From Sphaerisporangium flaviroseum (GTDB lineage Bacteria; Actinomycetota; Actinomycetes; Streptosporangiales; Streptosporangiaceae): a DNA stretch of 64,000 nucleotides. The notes beneath the pieces are model-generated. The model was not told the DNA's origin. It saw only the letters and a program-made list of their open reading frames with translations, and did not search any database. The stretch is taken from assembly GCF_039537005.1 (NCBI RefSeq), contig NZ_BAAAZR010000032.1, positions 1 through 64,000 of the forward strand, in the 5' to 3' direction. Shown piece after piece: positions 35,822 through 43,460 of the stretch; the first letter of the stretch is position 1; every line of letters begins with the position of its first letter. The position numbers and the translations under genes were made by a program.

Positions 35822-36628
35822 ATGTTCCGGCGCCGCGTGCTCGGCCCCACCGGAGACCCCGGTACGGCGAGCTCCCGTTCCTTCCGTTCCTTCCGTTTGC
35901 CCGGCATATCGGGCTTTCTATGGCTTTCACGTCTTTCCGGTTTCGTGCATGGGGTGCCGGGCGCGCCGGTCGTCGGGCAGGAGGAACCGCGCGCCTGTGA
36001 GGCCGCCGCCCGGGAACGCGCCCGCATCGCCCTCGAACTGCACGACATCGTCGCCCACAGCGTCAGCGTGATGGTCATGCAGGCCGGCGGCGTGCGGCTG
36101 ACGCTCCAGGGAACGCATCCGAAGGCGGGCGAGACGCTGGAGATGATCGAAAGGACAGGCCGGAGCGCGGTCGAGGAGCTTCACCGCGTGCTCGGGCTGC
36201 TTGGCGTCCGTGACAGCGACGGGCTCACCCCGCAGCCGGGCCTGGCCCGCCTCGATGACCTGCTCCGGCAGGTGCGGGCCGCCGGCCTGGAGGTCACGGT
36301 CGGCACCGAGGGTGATCCGGTGCCGCTGCCCGCGGGTCTCGATCTTTCGGCCTACCGCATCGTCCAGGAGTCGCTGGCCAACACCCTGAAGCACGCCGGT
36401 CCCACCAGGGCGGCCGTCGAGATCGCCTACCACCCGCACGAGCTGTCACTGGAGATCGTCGACGACGGGCCCGCCGAAGGCCGTGCGCGTCCCACGGCGG
36501 TGCGGGGCGGGCAGGGGCTGATCGGCATGCGCGAGCGGGTGGCCCTGTTCCGGGGCACGTTCACCACGGGGCCACGCCCGGACCGTGGCTACCGTGTCCA
36601 CGCCGTGCTCCCGCTGAGGTCGCGGTGA
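35822..36628 (+). pseudogene. NarL-family sensor histidine kinase lacking its membrane/sensor part
   Basis: From about residue 65 the frame is a good HisKA_3 kinase: RERARIALELHDIVAHSVSV with the phospho-acceptor His, then the HATPase domain (YRIVQESLANTLKHAG, LEIVDDGPAEG, GQGLIGMRERVALF). Relatives have four or more N-terminal membrane helices; here only about 60 unusual residues precede (repeated SFRSFR, no membrane helix). No response-regulator gene follows. The gene is therefore probably an eroded copy made by a deletion. It could still be expressed as a soluble 268-residue kinase from the -10 at 35810. Tandem repeats border it on both sides and one set duplicates its final codons. Confidence 0.6.
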
Positions 36629-36730
36629 GTCCCTGCGGTGCTTCCGCTGAGGTCGCGGTGAGTCCCCGCGGTGCTTCCGCTCAGGTCGCGGTGGGGAACG
36701 CGGTGGTCCACTGAGGTCGCGGTGGGCCGC
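36605..36730. repeat. 33-bp tandem repeat copying the kinase stop region
   Basis: Units begin at 36605, 36638 and 36671 with GTGCTYCCGCTSAGGTCGCG; a degenerate fourth unit ends near 36730. The first unit is the last seven codons (VLPLRSR) plus the TGA of the kinase gene; later units lie downstream as noncoding copies. Confidence 0.85.
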
Positions 36731-36785
36731 GCCGGGGCCACCGGTGGCATGGTGCCTCGGGAGGCGGTCGGCTCCGGCGGAGTCA

Positions 36786-36815
36786 AAAGTCCCCGCCGCC
36801 AGGGACTTTCGGCGC
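36786..36815 (+). promoter_or_regulatory. DevR/DosR-box-like element upstream of the CBS-BON gene
   Basis: AAAGTCCC (36786-36793) and GGGACTTT (36802-36809) form a perfect inverted repeat. GGGACTTTCGGCGC (36802-36815) matches the mycobacterial pattern GGGACTTnnGTCCC with two mismatches in the right half. It lies about 62 bases before the start codon. Confidence 0.5.
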
Positions 36816-36876
36816 TGACGGCCGCGCCGTGGCGAGGGGGATGCTTGAACCAGGGCGGGAACTCAGGGAGGCAGCC

Positions 36877-37542
36877 ATGATCATGAATGTCGGCGACGTC
36901 ATGGGCAAGGTCGCCATCGCCGTCCAGCTGGACACGTCGTTCGCCGACCTCGTCGAGACGATGCGCCGCTTCAAGGTCGGCGCCGTGGCCGTCCTCGATC
37001 CCGACCGGCGGCCGGTGGGGGTGGTGTCCGCGCACGACCTGCTGCTGAAGGAGATCGACCCGTCGCGCGGCGCGAACGTGTTCGAGGCCCACCGGCACCG
37101 GAAGGAACGCGCCAAGGCCGCGGGGAACACGGCGGCCCAGATCATGACCACTCCCGCGATCACCGTCACGGAGGGGACGCCGGTCAGGGAGGCCGCCCGC
37201 ATCATGCACGATCAGCGGATCAGGCAACTCCCCGTGGTGGACGCCACCGGCAAGATCGTCGGCACGGTTCACCAGTCGGACCTGCTCAAGATCTTCGTAC
37301 GCCCGCCCGCGGAGGTGCGCGCCGACGTGGAGGACGCGCTCCGGCGCGCGGCCGTCGACCCGGGAAGCCTCTCGATCCTGGTCGACCACGGCCTGGTCTC
37401 ACTCCAGGGCACGGTCCCGCGGCGCTCGCAGATCACGCAGGCGGTCGAGGGCGTCCACTCGATCGACGGGGTCATCGAGGTCGACGCCCGGATGACCTAC
37501 GAGATCGACGACCTCGCCACCGTCCCCCCGCTGTACCTCTGA
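36877..37542 (+). CDS. CBS-CBS-BON domain protein
   Basis: The protein has 221 residues from ATG 36877 (CAGGGAGGCAG upstream). Two CBS motifs (about 8-62 with VGAVAVLDPDRRPVGVVSAH and 88-145 with RQLPVVDATGKIVGTVHQSD) form an adenosyl-nucleotide-binding Bateman module. A BON domain (about 150-215: DVEDALRRAAVD, VSLQGTVPRRSQ) follows, usually a lipid or protein contact module. No membrane helix; probably cytoplasmic. CBS and universal stress proteins are typical members of actinobacterial hypoxia/dormancy regulons, and a DevR-like box precedes this gene. It starts the locus 36.8-41.5 kb. Confidence 0.85.
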   Translation: MIMNVGDVMGKVAIAVQLDTSFADLVETMRRFKVGAVAVLDPDRRPVGVVSAHDLLLKEIDPSRGANVFEAHRHRKERAKAAGNTAAQIMTTPAITVTEGTPVREAARIMHDQRIRQLPVVDATGKIVGTVHQSDLLKIFVRPPAEVRADVEDALRRAAVDPGSLSILVDHGLVSLQGTVPRRSQITQAVEGVHSIDGVIEVDARMTYEIDDLATVPPLYL

Positions 37543-37649
37543 GGTGCGGGTGCCCTGCCGGGCCCGGGGGCGGCTGTGTGATGGTGGTAGGAGGGGTGCG
37601 CGGCCGTCCACGCCGGTGACAGTGCGGCCGGCCGCGGGGGAGGTGCGCC

Positions 37650-38543
37650 ATGGCCGGACAGATCGTCGTCGCCGTAGACGGCTCGCCGTCGGCCGCAGCG
37701 GCCATGGCGTGGGCCGCCGACGACGCCACGCGCAGACGGGCACGGCTGCGCATCGTGCACGTGTGGGAGCCGTGGTCGTACGACTTCCCGTTCGAGTCGG
37801 CGCCTCACTCGCAGCGCTCGATCCCGGCGTACTGGGAAGGCGTGCTGGCCGCCGCCGTCGAGTGGGTGCACGGCAACGCTCCGGACGTGGAGGTGAGCGC
37901 CGCCCTGGTCACGGGCGCGGTGTCCGAGCGGCTCACGACGGAGTCGGAGGACGCCGACGAGCTCATCCTCGGCAGCAGAGGGCTGGACGGCCTCACGGGG
38001 CTGGTGCTCGGCTCGGTCGGTCGGTCGGTCGCCGGGCACGCCTTGGGCCCGGTGGTCGTGGTGCGCCGCTCCCCGCACACCCGGCAGGGCGAGATCGTCG
38101 TCGGCTTCGACGCGTCGGAGCCGTCGCAGGCCGCCCTGGACTACGCCCTCCAGCAGGCCAGACTGCGGGAAGCGCGGGTGCGCGTCCTCTACGCGTGGTG
38201 GCGGCCCGCCTTCACGCCGCACGCGACGGCCTACGCCGGTGGCGTGCAGGAGGCGCTGGAGGAGGAGTCGCGCGAGGTCCAGCGGCGTCTTGATCCCTGG
38301 CGTGAGAGATATCCCGATGTGCGGATGGCCTGTTCGGCCGTCCGGGGGCATCCGGTTCCCGCGCTGTCGGACGCCTCATGGGACGCCGATCTGGTCGTGG
38401 TCGGCTCGAGGGAGCATCAGGGGCTCGGATCGGCTGTCCAGGGGTCGGTCGGACACGGCGTCCTGCACCACGCCCGCTGTCCCGTCGCGATCGTACGGCC
38501 GCGCCGCCCACGCGCCGATGTCACCGGAGCCTCCGCACGCTGA
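37650..38543 (+). CDS. Universal stress protein, two tandem domains
   Basis: The 297 residues comprise two USP domains (1-145 and 150-292). Each keeps the ATP-binding G-x2-G-x9-G(S/T) signature: ILGSRGLDGLTGLVLGSVGR and VVGSREHQGLGSAVQGSVGH. The starts of each domain read IVVAVDGSPSAAAAM and IVVGFDASEPSQAAL. Such tandem USPs are DosR-controlled in mycobacteria. GGGGGAGGTG precedes the ATG. The protein is cytoplasmic and probably binds ATP. It lies between the CBS-BON gene and the GAF kinase, in the same orientation. Confidence 0.92.
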   Translation: MAGQIVVAVDGSPSAAAAMAWAADDATRRRARLRIVHVWEPWSYDFPFESAPHSQRSIPAYWEGVLAAAVEWVHGNAPDVEVSAALVTGAVSERLTTESEDADELILGSRGLDGLTGLVLGSVGRSVAGHALGPVVVVRRSPHTRQGEIVVGFDASEPSQAALDYALQQARLREARVRVLYAWWRPAFTPHATAYAGGVQEALEEESREVQRRLDPWRERYPDVRMACSAVRGHPVPALSDASWDADLVVVGSREHQGLGSAVQGSVGHGVLHHARCPVAIVRPRRPRADVTGASAR

Positions 38544-38727
38544 ACCCTTCGGCGCCGTCTTCAGGCGCTGGACGGCCCGGTCCTTCCACGCTGGGAGGGC
38601 GCACGGGGGCATCGGGAGGTGGTGCGGTGGCACGGGCTGGTCAAGGGCTGCCCGATCCTTGCGTAAATGTGGTGACCAGGGCATTCACCCAGATTCGCAT
38701 AACGCGTCCTGTGGGAACACTCTCTGT

Positions 38728-40428
38728 GTGGCGGACGTCCAACCGCGCTCGCTGATGCCGCACATGCGGCTCGACGAGTTGCTGTCGGAACTGCAGGTCC
38801 GGCTGGAGACCGTGCTCGCGACACGTGACCGGGTTCACGCCCTGCTCGACGCGGTCGTCTCGGTGGGCAGCGACCTGGACCTGCAGACCGTGCTGCGCCG
38901 CATCGTCGAGACCGCCACCACGCTCGTCGACGCCACCTACGGGGCCGTCGGCCTGATCGGCGAGGGGAACACCCTGGTCCAGTTCGTCCCCGTAGGGCTG
39001 TCGGAGGAGGAGATCGCCAGGATCGAGCACTGGCCCCACGGCCTCGGCCTCCTGGGCCTGCTCATCAAGGAGCCGCGTCCCCTGCGGCTGCACCACATCG
39101 CCGAGCATCCGGAGTCGTACGGGTTCCCGCCCGGCCATCCGCCGATGGGCTCGTTCCTGGGCGTGCCGATCCGCGTACGCGAGGAGGTCTTCGGCAACCT
39201 CTACCTGACCGAGAAGCGCGGCGGCGGCGACTTCGACGAGGAGGACGAGGCCATCGTCATCGCGCTGGCCACGGCGGCCGGTGTCGCGATCGAGAACGCG
39301 AGGATGTACGAGGAGACCCACCGGCGCGAGGTGTGGCTCCAGGCGTCCTCTGAGGTGACCACCAGCCTGCTGTCGGGGGCCGACTCGCACGAGGTCCTGA
39401 CGCTGATGGCCCGGCGTGCACGCGCGATGGCCGACGCGGACGTCGCCGTCGTCCTGCTCCCCGCCGCCGGTGGCGAGAAGCTGCGCGTGATGATCGCCGA
39501 CGGGGTGGCGGCGGACGAGGTCACGGAGGTGGAGGTGGCGGTCGCCGACTCGCTGTCGGGCCGCGCGTTCGCCGGCGGTGAGCCGGTCGCGGTGACGGAC
39601 CTCGCCGAGTCGGACATCCCTGCCTTGGTCTGCGGCGGGTTGCAGGTCGGGCCGGCCGTCGCGGTGCCGCTGGGAGCCGCAGGAGCGGTGCGCGGTGTGC
39701 TGTCGCTCGGGAAACGGTCGGGACGCATCCCGTTCAGCCAGTCCCACGTGCGCATGCTGCACTCCTTCGCGGGGCAGGCGTCCATCTCGCTCGAACTGGC
39801 CGAGGCCCGTGAGGACGCCGAGCGGCTCGGCCTGCTGGAGGACCGCGACCGGATCGCCAAGGACCTGCACGACGTGGTCATCCAGCGGTTGTTCGCGGTC
39901 GCGATGACGCTGATGAGCACGGTCCGCCTGGTCGACCGACCGGAGGCCTCCTCGCGGCTCCAGCACGCCATCGACGAGCTGGACGGCACGATCAGGCAGA
40001 TCCGGTCCACCATCTTCGCCCTCCAGACCCCTCCGGACGCGGAGGCGCGCAGCCTTCGCGGGCAGATCGTCGGGCTCGTCGAGGGGGCACGGGGACACCT
40101 GGGCTTCATGCCGGGCCTGCGTATGGAAGGGCCGCTCGACAACAAGGTGCCGCAGGAGCCGGCCGAGCACCTGCTGGCGGTGCTCCGCGAGACGCTGTCC
40201 AACATCGTGCGGCACGCCCGGGCCTCCTGCGCCGACGTCGCGATCGAGGTGGCGGGCGGGACGCTCACGCTGGTCGTGGAGGACGACGGCGTCGGCATCC
40301 CCGCGGGCGGGCACCGCAGCGGCCTGCGCAACCTCGGCGACCGCGCCGAGCGGCTCGGCGGCGCGCTCACCATCGAGGGCGCCGCGGGAGGCGGCACCCG
40401 AGTGAGCTGGCACGTCCCCTTGCGCTGA
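38728..40428 (+). CDS. Double-GAF sensor histidine kinase, DevS/DosT type
   Basis: The protein has 566 residues if started at GTG 38728; an ATG at 38755 is also in frame, and neither has a ribosome site. GAF domain 1 spans about 40-190 (DATYGAVGLIGEGNTLVQFV, GSFLGVPIRVREEVFGNLYL) and GAF 2 about 205-355. HisKA_3 carries the acceptor His381 in RIAKDLHDVVIQRLFAVAM. The HATPase domain has LRETLSNIVRHARA and LVVEDDGVGI. The arrangement is that of mycobacterial DevS/DosT, haem sensors of oxygen, NO and CO in which GAF-A binds haem through His; several His residues in GAF 1 (LRLHHIAEHPESYGF) could serve. The cognate regulator is the convergent NarL-type gene. Confidence 0.88.
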   Translation: MADVQPRSLMPHMRLDELLSELQVRLETVLATRDRVHALLDAVVSVGSDLDLQTVLRRIVETATTLVDATYGAVGLIGEGNTLVQFVPVGLSEEEIARIEHWPHGLGLLGLLIKEPRPLRLHHIAEHPESYGFPPGHPPMGSFLGVPIRVREEVFGNLYLTEKRGGGDFDEEDEAIVIALATAAGVAIENARMYEETHRREVWLQASSEVTTSLLSGADSHEVLTLMARRARAMADADVAVVLLPAAGGEKLRVMIADGVAADEVTEVEVAVADSLSGRAFAGGEPVAVTDLAESDIPALVCGGLQVGPAVAVPLGAAGAVRGVLSLGKRSGRIPFSQSHVRMLHSFAGQASISLELAEAREDAERLGLLEDRDRIAKDLHDVVIQRLFAVAMTLMSTVRLVDRPEASSRLQHAIDELDGTIRQIRSTIFALQTPPDAEARSLRGQIVGLVEGARGHLGFMPGLRMEGPLDNKVPQEPAEHLLAVLRETLSNIVRHARASCADVAIEVAGGTLTLVVEDDGVGIPAGGHRSGLRNLGDRAERLGGALTIEGAAGGGTRVSWHVPLR

Positions 40429-40456
40429 CCACCCCCAGAAGCCGTCCGGGTGCCGG

Positions 40457-41098
40457 TCAGTCCTGGCGGCCGGCCTTCAGTTGTGCGGCCAGCGCCGCGG
40501 CCTGGGTACGGCGCTGCATGTCCAGCTTGGCGAGCAGGTTCGAGACGTAGTTCTTCACCGTCTTCTCGGCGAGGAAGAGACGCTCGCCGATCTGCCGGTT
40601 GGTCAAGCCCTCGCCGATCAGCTCCAGGATGTGCCGTTCCTGGCCCGTCAGTACCGCCAGCGGGTCCTTCTTGGTGGCCTGGTCGCGCAGGCGCCGCAGC
40701 ATCGACGCGGTGGTCTGCGGGTCGAGCAGGGACTCCCCCCTGGCGACGGTACGCACGGCCCCGACCAGGTCCGACCCGTGGATCTGCTTGAGCACGTATC
40801 CGGCCGCTCCGGCCATGACCGCGTCGAACAGGGCGTCGTCGTCGGCGAACGAGGTCAGCATGAGGCAGCAGAGCCCCGGCGTCCGGGAACGGACCTCGCG
40901 GCACACCTCCACCCCGTTGCCGTCGGGCAGTCGAACATCGAGGACGGCGACGTCCGGCCTGACGGCGGGGATGCGGGCGAGGGCCTGCTCCGCGGTGCCC
41001 GCCTCGCCGACGATCTCCATATCGTCCTCGCCGGAGAGCAACGCGGCCACGCCTCGCCGCACCACCTCGTGGTCGTCGACGAGGAAGACGCGGATCAT
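40457..41098 (-). CDS. devR: NarL/LuxR-type response regulator, DevR-like
   Basis: The protein has 213 residues. The receiver domain (1-120) has Asp8/Asp9, the phospho-acceptor Asp54 in VAVLDVRLPDG, a Thr in CLMLTSFADD and the Lys in GAAGYVLKQIHG. The LuxR-type HTH (150-205) reads LTGQERHILELIGEGLTNRQ and IGERLFLAEKTVKNYVSNLL, close to mycobacterial DevR in layout. It converges on the GAF kinase with a 28-base gap, an obvious two-component pair. A GGGAC-N4-GTCCC palindrome 34 bases upstream suggests autoregulation. The symbol is by analogy. Confidence 0.87.
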   Translation of the reverse strand: MIRVFLVDDHEVVRRGVAALLSGEDDMEIVGEAGTAEQALARIPAVRPDVAVLDVRLPDGNGVEVCREVRSRTPGLCCLMLTSFADDDALFDAVMAGAAGYVLKQIHGSDLVGAVRTVARGESLLDPQTTASMLRRLRDQATKKDPLAVLTGQERHILELIGEGLTNRQIGERLFLAEKTVKNYVSNLLAKLDMQRRTQAAALAAQLKAGRQD

Positions 41099-41132
41099 AG
41101 TCGGACGCTAGCCCCCACCTGGTTCGCCGTAA

Positions 41133-41146
41133 GGGACGATGGTCCC
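41133..41146 (-). promoter_or_regulatory. DevR/DosR-box palindrome at the response-regulator promoter
   Basis: GGGACGATGGTCCC: five-base arms GGGAC and GTCCC around four bases, matching the core of the mycobacterial DosR motif. It lies 34 bases upstream of the reverse-strand regulator start and downstream of the DUF1876 gene. Confidence 0.65.
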
Positions 41147-41250
41147 CTGCCGGCGTGTCATGACCCACGCGCGGTCAGGCGCGCCTGTCCCGGGCATGTC
41201 GTGGCTCACGTGGTCAGGCGTGCCTGCCTGGGCGTGTCGTGTCCACGCGG

Positions 41251-41529
41251 TCAGGCGTGCCTGCCGCGCCCGGCCAGCTGGGCGACGTCCTCGGCCGCCT
41301 CTCCGGTCAGCTTGTCGGCCAGATCGGCCAGCGCCCGTCCGGCCGCCAGCTCGTCGCCGATCTCCGGCACGGGCCGGTCGACGGGGTTACGCCTGGCGTA
41401 TCCGACGCTCTCGTGGGTCCTGCCCCCATGGCTGGCCCCATGGGTGATCAGGACGGCCCGGGCGACGGTGCGATCGTCGTTGTCGTCCTCGGTGATGTAG
41501 ATCTGCACGGTCCACTGCTTGGCCTGCAT
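41251..41529 (-). CDS. DUF1876 protein (Rv1738-like)
   Basis: The protein has 92 residues from ATG 41529 with CAGGAGGTG upstream. The sequence is typical DUF1876: KQWTVQIYITEDDNDDRTVA then HESVGYARRNPVDRPVPEIG and a helical C-terminus (RALADLADKLTGEAAEDVAQ). The length is close to that of mycobacterial Rv1738, one of the strongest DosR-induced genes in hypoxia, whose structure resembles ribosome hibernation factors. A role in translation shutdown is thus an inference from the family. It sits between the polyamine-synthase-like gene (39 bases upstream) and the response regulator, all on the reverse strand. Confidence 0.87.
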   Translation of the reverse strand: MQAKQWTVQIYITEDDNDDRTVARAVLITHGASHGGRTHESVGYARRNPVDRPVPEIGDELAAGRALADLADKLTGEAAEDVAQLAGRGRHA

Positions 41530-41568
41530 GACGGCACCTCCTGACGGGTTCCCTCCCTCAACCATCTC

Positions 41569-43293
41569 TCACCCGATCTGACCCGGCGACGGTGACCCGC
41601 CCTCCCCGTGAGCCTCCCCGTGAGGCTCGCCATGGGCATCGGCGTGGCTCACGGCGGCCAGGCGGAGCGAGGCCACGACCGCCTCCCGCAGGGCGCTCAG
41701 GCGGTGCGCGGGAAGCTCGAGTACGGTGACGTCCGCGGACCAGGGGGCGGCCTCGGACACGATCGTCCGCGCCTGCTTCTTGGTGAGACCCTCGCGGGCC
41801 CTGATCAGTCCTTCCCGCCAGGTGTTGGCGAGCCTGCCGTGGGCGTTGTCCAGGATCGCGCGCAGCAGGCGGCCGGTCTCGTCGGCGGGCGGCGGCAGCC
41901 GTACCGCGTCGACGACCGCGCCCGTGGCGGTGATCTCGTACAGGGGCCGGAGCGCCGAGAGATCGGGCGGCGTGGACCCGGAGAGGAAGGCCCGCACGTG
42001 GCGGGCCCGGGTGGCGAGCAGCAGACGGGGGAGTGCCGCCTCCAGACCGGCCGGTACGGCCATCGCCACTCGCGAGGGGGAGGCCGCGTACGGCTTGGCC
42101 AGCCACGTGGACAGCCGCGCCCTCGGCGCCCGCGGCAGGACCTCCTTCGGCCACTCTCCCACCAGCACCTCCGGCTCGAACCCCGCTCCGGAACCAGCCG
42201 ATCCCGAACGCTCCGGTCCAGAACCCGTCACCCCCGGCGGCTCTGGTCCCCAACCCTCCGGCACCGGGCCCGCCGGTCTCGGACCCGCCGCTGAGGGGGC
42301 CGCCGGGCGTGACTCGACCGCCTGCGGTCCCTGGGTGTAGATGGCCGTGACGAAGCGCTCGACCCGGGCGGCCACGGCCGGACGTGTCTTGGTGGTGGGA
42401 CGCAGGACGTAGAGGTCGGCGGCCGAGCCGATCGCCTCCGCACCGATATAGCGGTTGAAATCTGGATACATGGCCTCGAAGGCGAGGTTCAGGTCGTACA
42501 GCGACCTCTGCACCTTCAAGGCGAGCATGGGGGTGCGCTCGCTCGCCCCGTACGCCAGCAGGATCCGGCCCCGCTCCGGGTCGCGCAGCCCCTCCACGGC
42601 CCTGGCGACGAACAGCCCGATGCCCTCGGGGGTGTACGGAGGGTCGGTGATCGCGAGATCGGCCTGCTCACGGGCCGATGGGGGCAGGCCGAGCCGCAGA
42701 TCGGCCCAGCGGGTGCGCACGTCGAGGCCCAGCCGCTCCGCCTGGTCGTCGATATGGGCGAGGATGCGCTCGTCGATGTCGACCACGGTCACCTCGACGC
42801 CGGGACTGAGCATCGCGACGGCCAGCGAGGTCAGGTCGTGGTCGCCCACGCACAGCAGCCGCGACCCGGGCAGCCAGAACCGCGCGCCGAGCAGCAGCGC
42901 CCGGCGCACGACCGTCTCCGGTGTCGCGGCCACGTGGTCGAGCGCCTGGCGCCCGCGTGGCCCCCCGGCGATCAGCTTCTCCATGAGCGCGACCACGTCG
43001 GCGTGACGAGGGAGCAGGTGCGCCACAGGATCGGCCGGGACGCCGTGGCCGTCGCCGAGGAGCGCGCGGTACGCTCCCGCCTGCTCGGCCGTCAACCGGA
43101 ACCGCTCCCCGGACCGCTGCGGCCCGATCTCCCGCAGCAGCGCCTCGATGCCACGCCGTGAAGTCGCCGTCTCACGGACCAGGTCGGCCAGGGTCCACCA
43201 GGCGCCGTCGCACAGCAGGGCGAGGGCCTCCCGGAACCGCCTGGCGTCCACTCCGGCCTCGGCCAGCAGCCTGCTCACTCCCTCGGGCCCCAT
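41569..43293 (-). CDS. BpsA-like branched-chain polyamine synthase homologue
   Basis: The protein has 574 residues. The N-terminal 110 are a winged-helix-like domain (WWTLADLVRETATSRRGIEA). The central methyltransferase-like fold (about 130-300) shows LLCVGDHDLTSLAVAML, VTVVDIDERIL and TDPPYTPEGIGLFVARAVEG; the GD(D/H)D and DPPY motifs mark the N4-bis(aminopropyl)spermidine synthase family. A Pro/Gly-rich linker (GPEPPGVTGSGPERSGSAG) joins a C-terminal extension of about 200 residues of unknown fold that ends with a His-rich tail (HADAHGEPHGEAHGEGG). The archetypes are from thermophiles; actinomycete homologues are uncharacterised. GAT-type GATAGGGT lies just before the ATG, and leaderless transcription is likely. 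Confidence 0.75.
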   Translation of the reverse strand: MGPEGVSRLLAEAGVDARRFREALALLCDGAWWTLADLVRETATSRRGIEALLREIGPQRSGERFRLTAEQAGAYRALLGDGHGVPADPVAHLLPRHADVVALMEKLIAGGPRGRQALDHVAATPETVVRRALLLGARFWLPGSRLLCVGDHDLTSLAVAMLSPGVEVTVVDIDERILAHIDDQAERLGLDVRTRWADLRLGLPPSAREQADLAITDPPYTPEGIGLFVARAVEGLRDPERGRILLAYGASERTPMLALKVQRSLYDLNLAFEAMYPDFNRYIGAEAIGSAADLYVLRPTTKTRPAVAARVERFVTAIYTQGPQAVESRPAAPSAAGPRPAGPVPEGWGPEPPGVTGSGPERSGSAGSGAGFEPEVLVGEWPKEVLPRAPRARLSTWLAKPYAASPSRVAMAVPAGLEAALPRLLLATRARHVRAFLSGSTPPDLSALRPLYEITATGAVVDAVRLPPPADETGRLLRAILDNAHGRLANTWREGLIRAREGLTKKQARTIVSEAAPWSADVTVLELPAHRLSALREAVVASLRLAAVSHADAHGEPHGEAHGEGGSPSPGQIG

Positions 43294-43299
43294 GCCGCA

Positions 43300-43305
43300 A
43301 CCCTA
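43300..43305 (-). promoter_or_regulatory. -10 element of the BpsA-like gene
   Basis: Reverse-strand TAGGGT, six bases before the ATG, with no ribosome site: leaderless spacing. Confidence 0.4.
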
Positions 43306-43424
43306 TCGGTGGCCCACGTCCCATCCCTTTGCCCGCCTGGCGGGCGGAACGCGAAGGGTCCAGCATGGGAGGACGGCGGAACACCGCCTCCCCCCGATGG
43401 CCCGGCTCCCCGAGAAGGACCGTC

Positions 43425-43460
43425 ATGAGCCACACGGCACCCGCCAAGGACGGCACATGA
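43425..43460 (+). CDS. 11-codon ORF overlapping the methyltransferase start
   Basis: AGAAGGA precedes an ATG that opens MSHTAPAKDGT and ends in TGA overlapping the next ATG (ATGA). The peptide resembles the start of the next protein (MSHSAPDD), so it may be a remnant of a duplicated 5' end, a translational-coupling leader or a very small peptide gene. Confidence 0.35.
   Translation: MSHTAPAKDGT

Noticed and set aside
43425..43460. RiPP precursor peptide for the PCMT-like enzyme
   Set aside because: Eleven residues ending in a Pro/Ala/Lys/Asp stretch lack a leader-core layout, and there is no ligase or cyclase.
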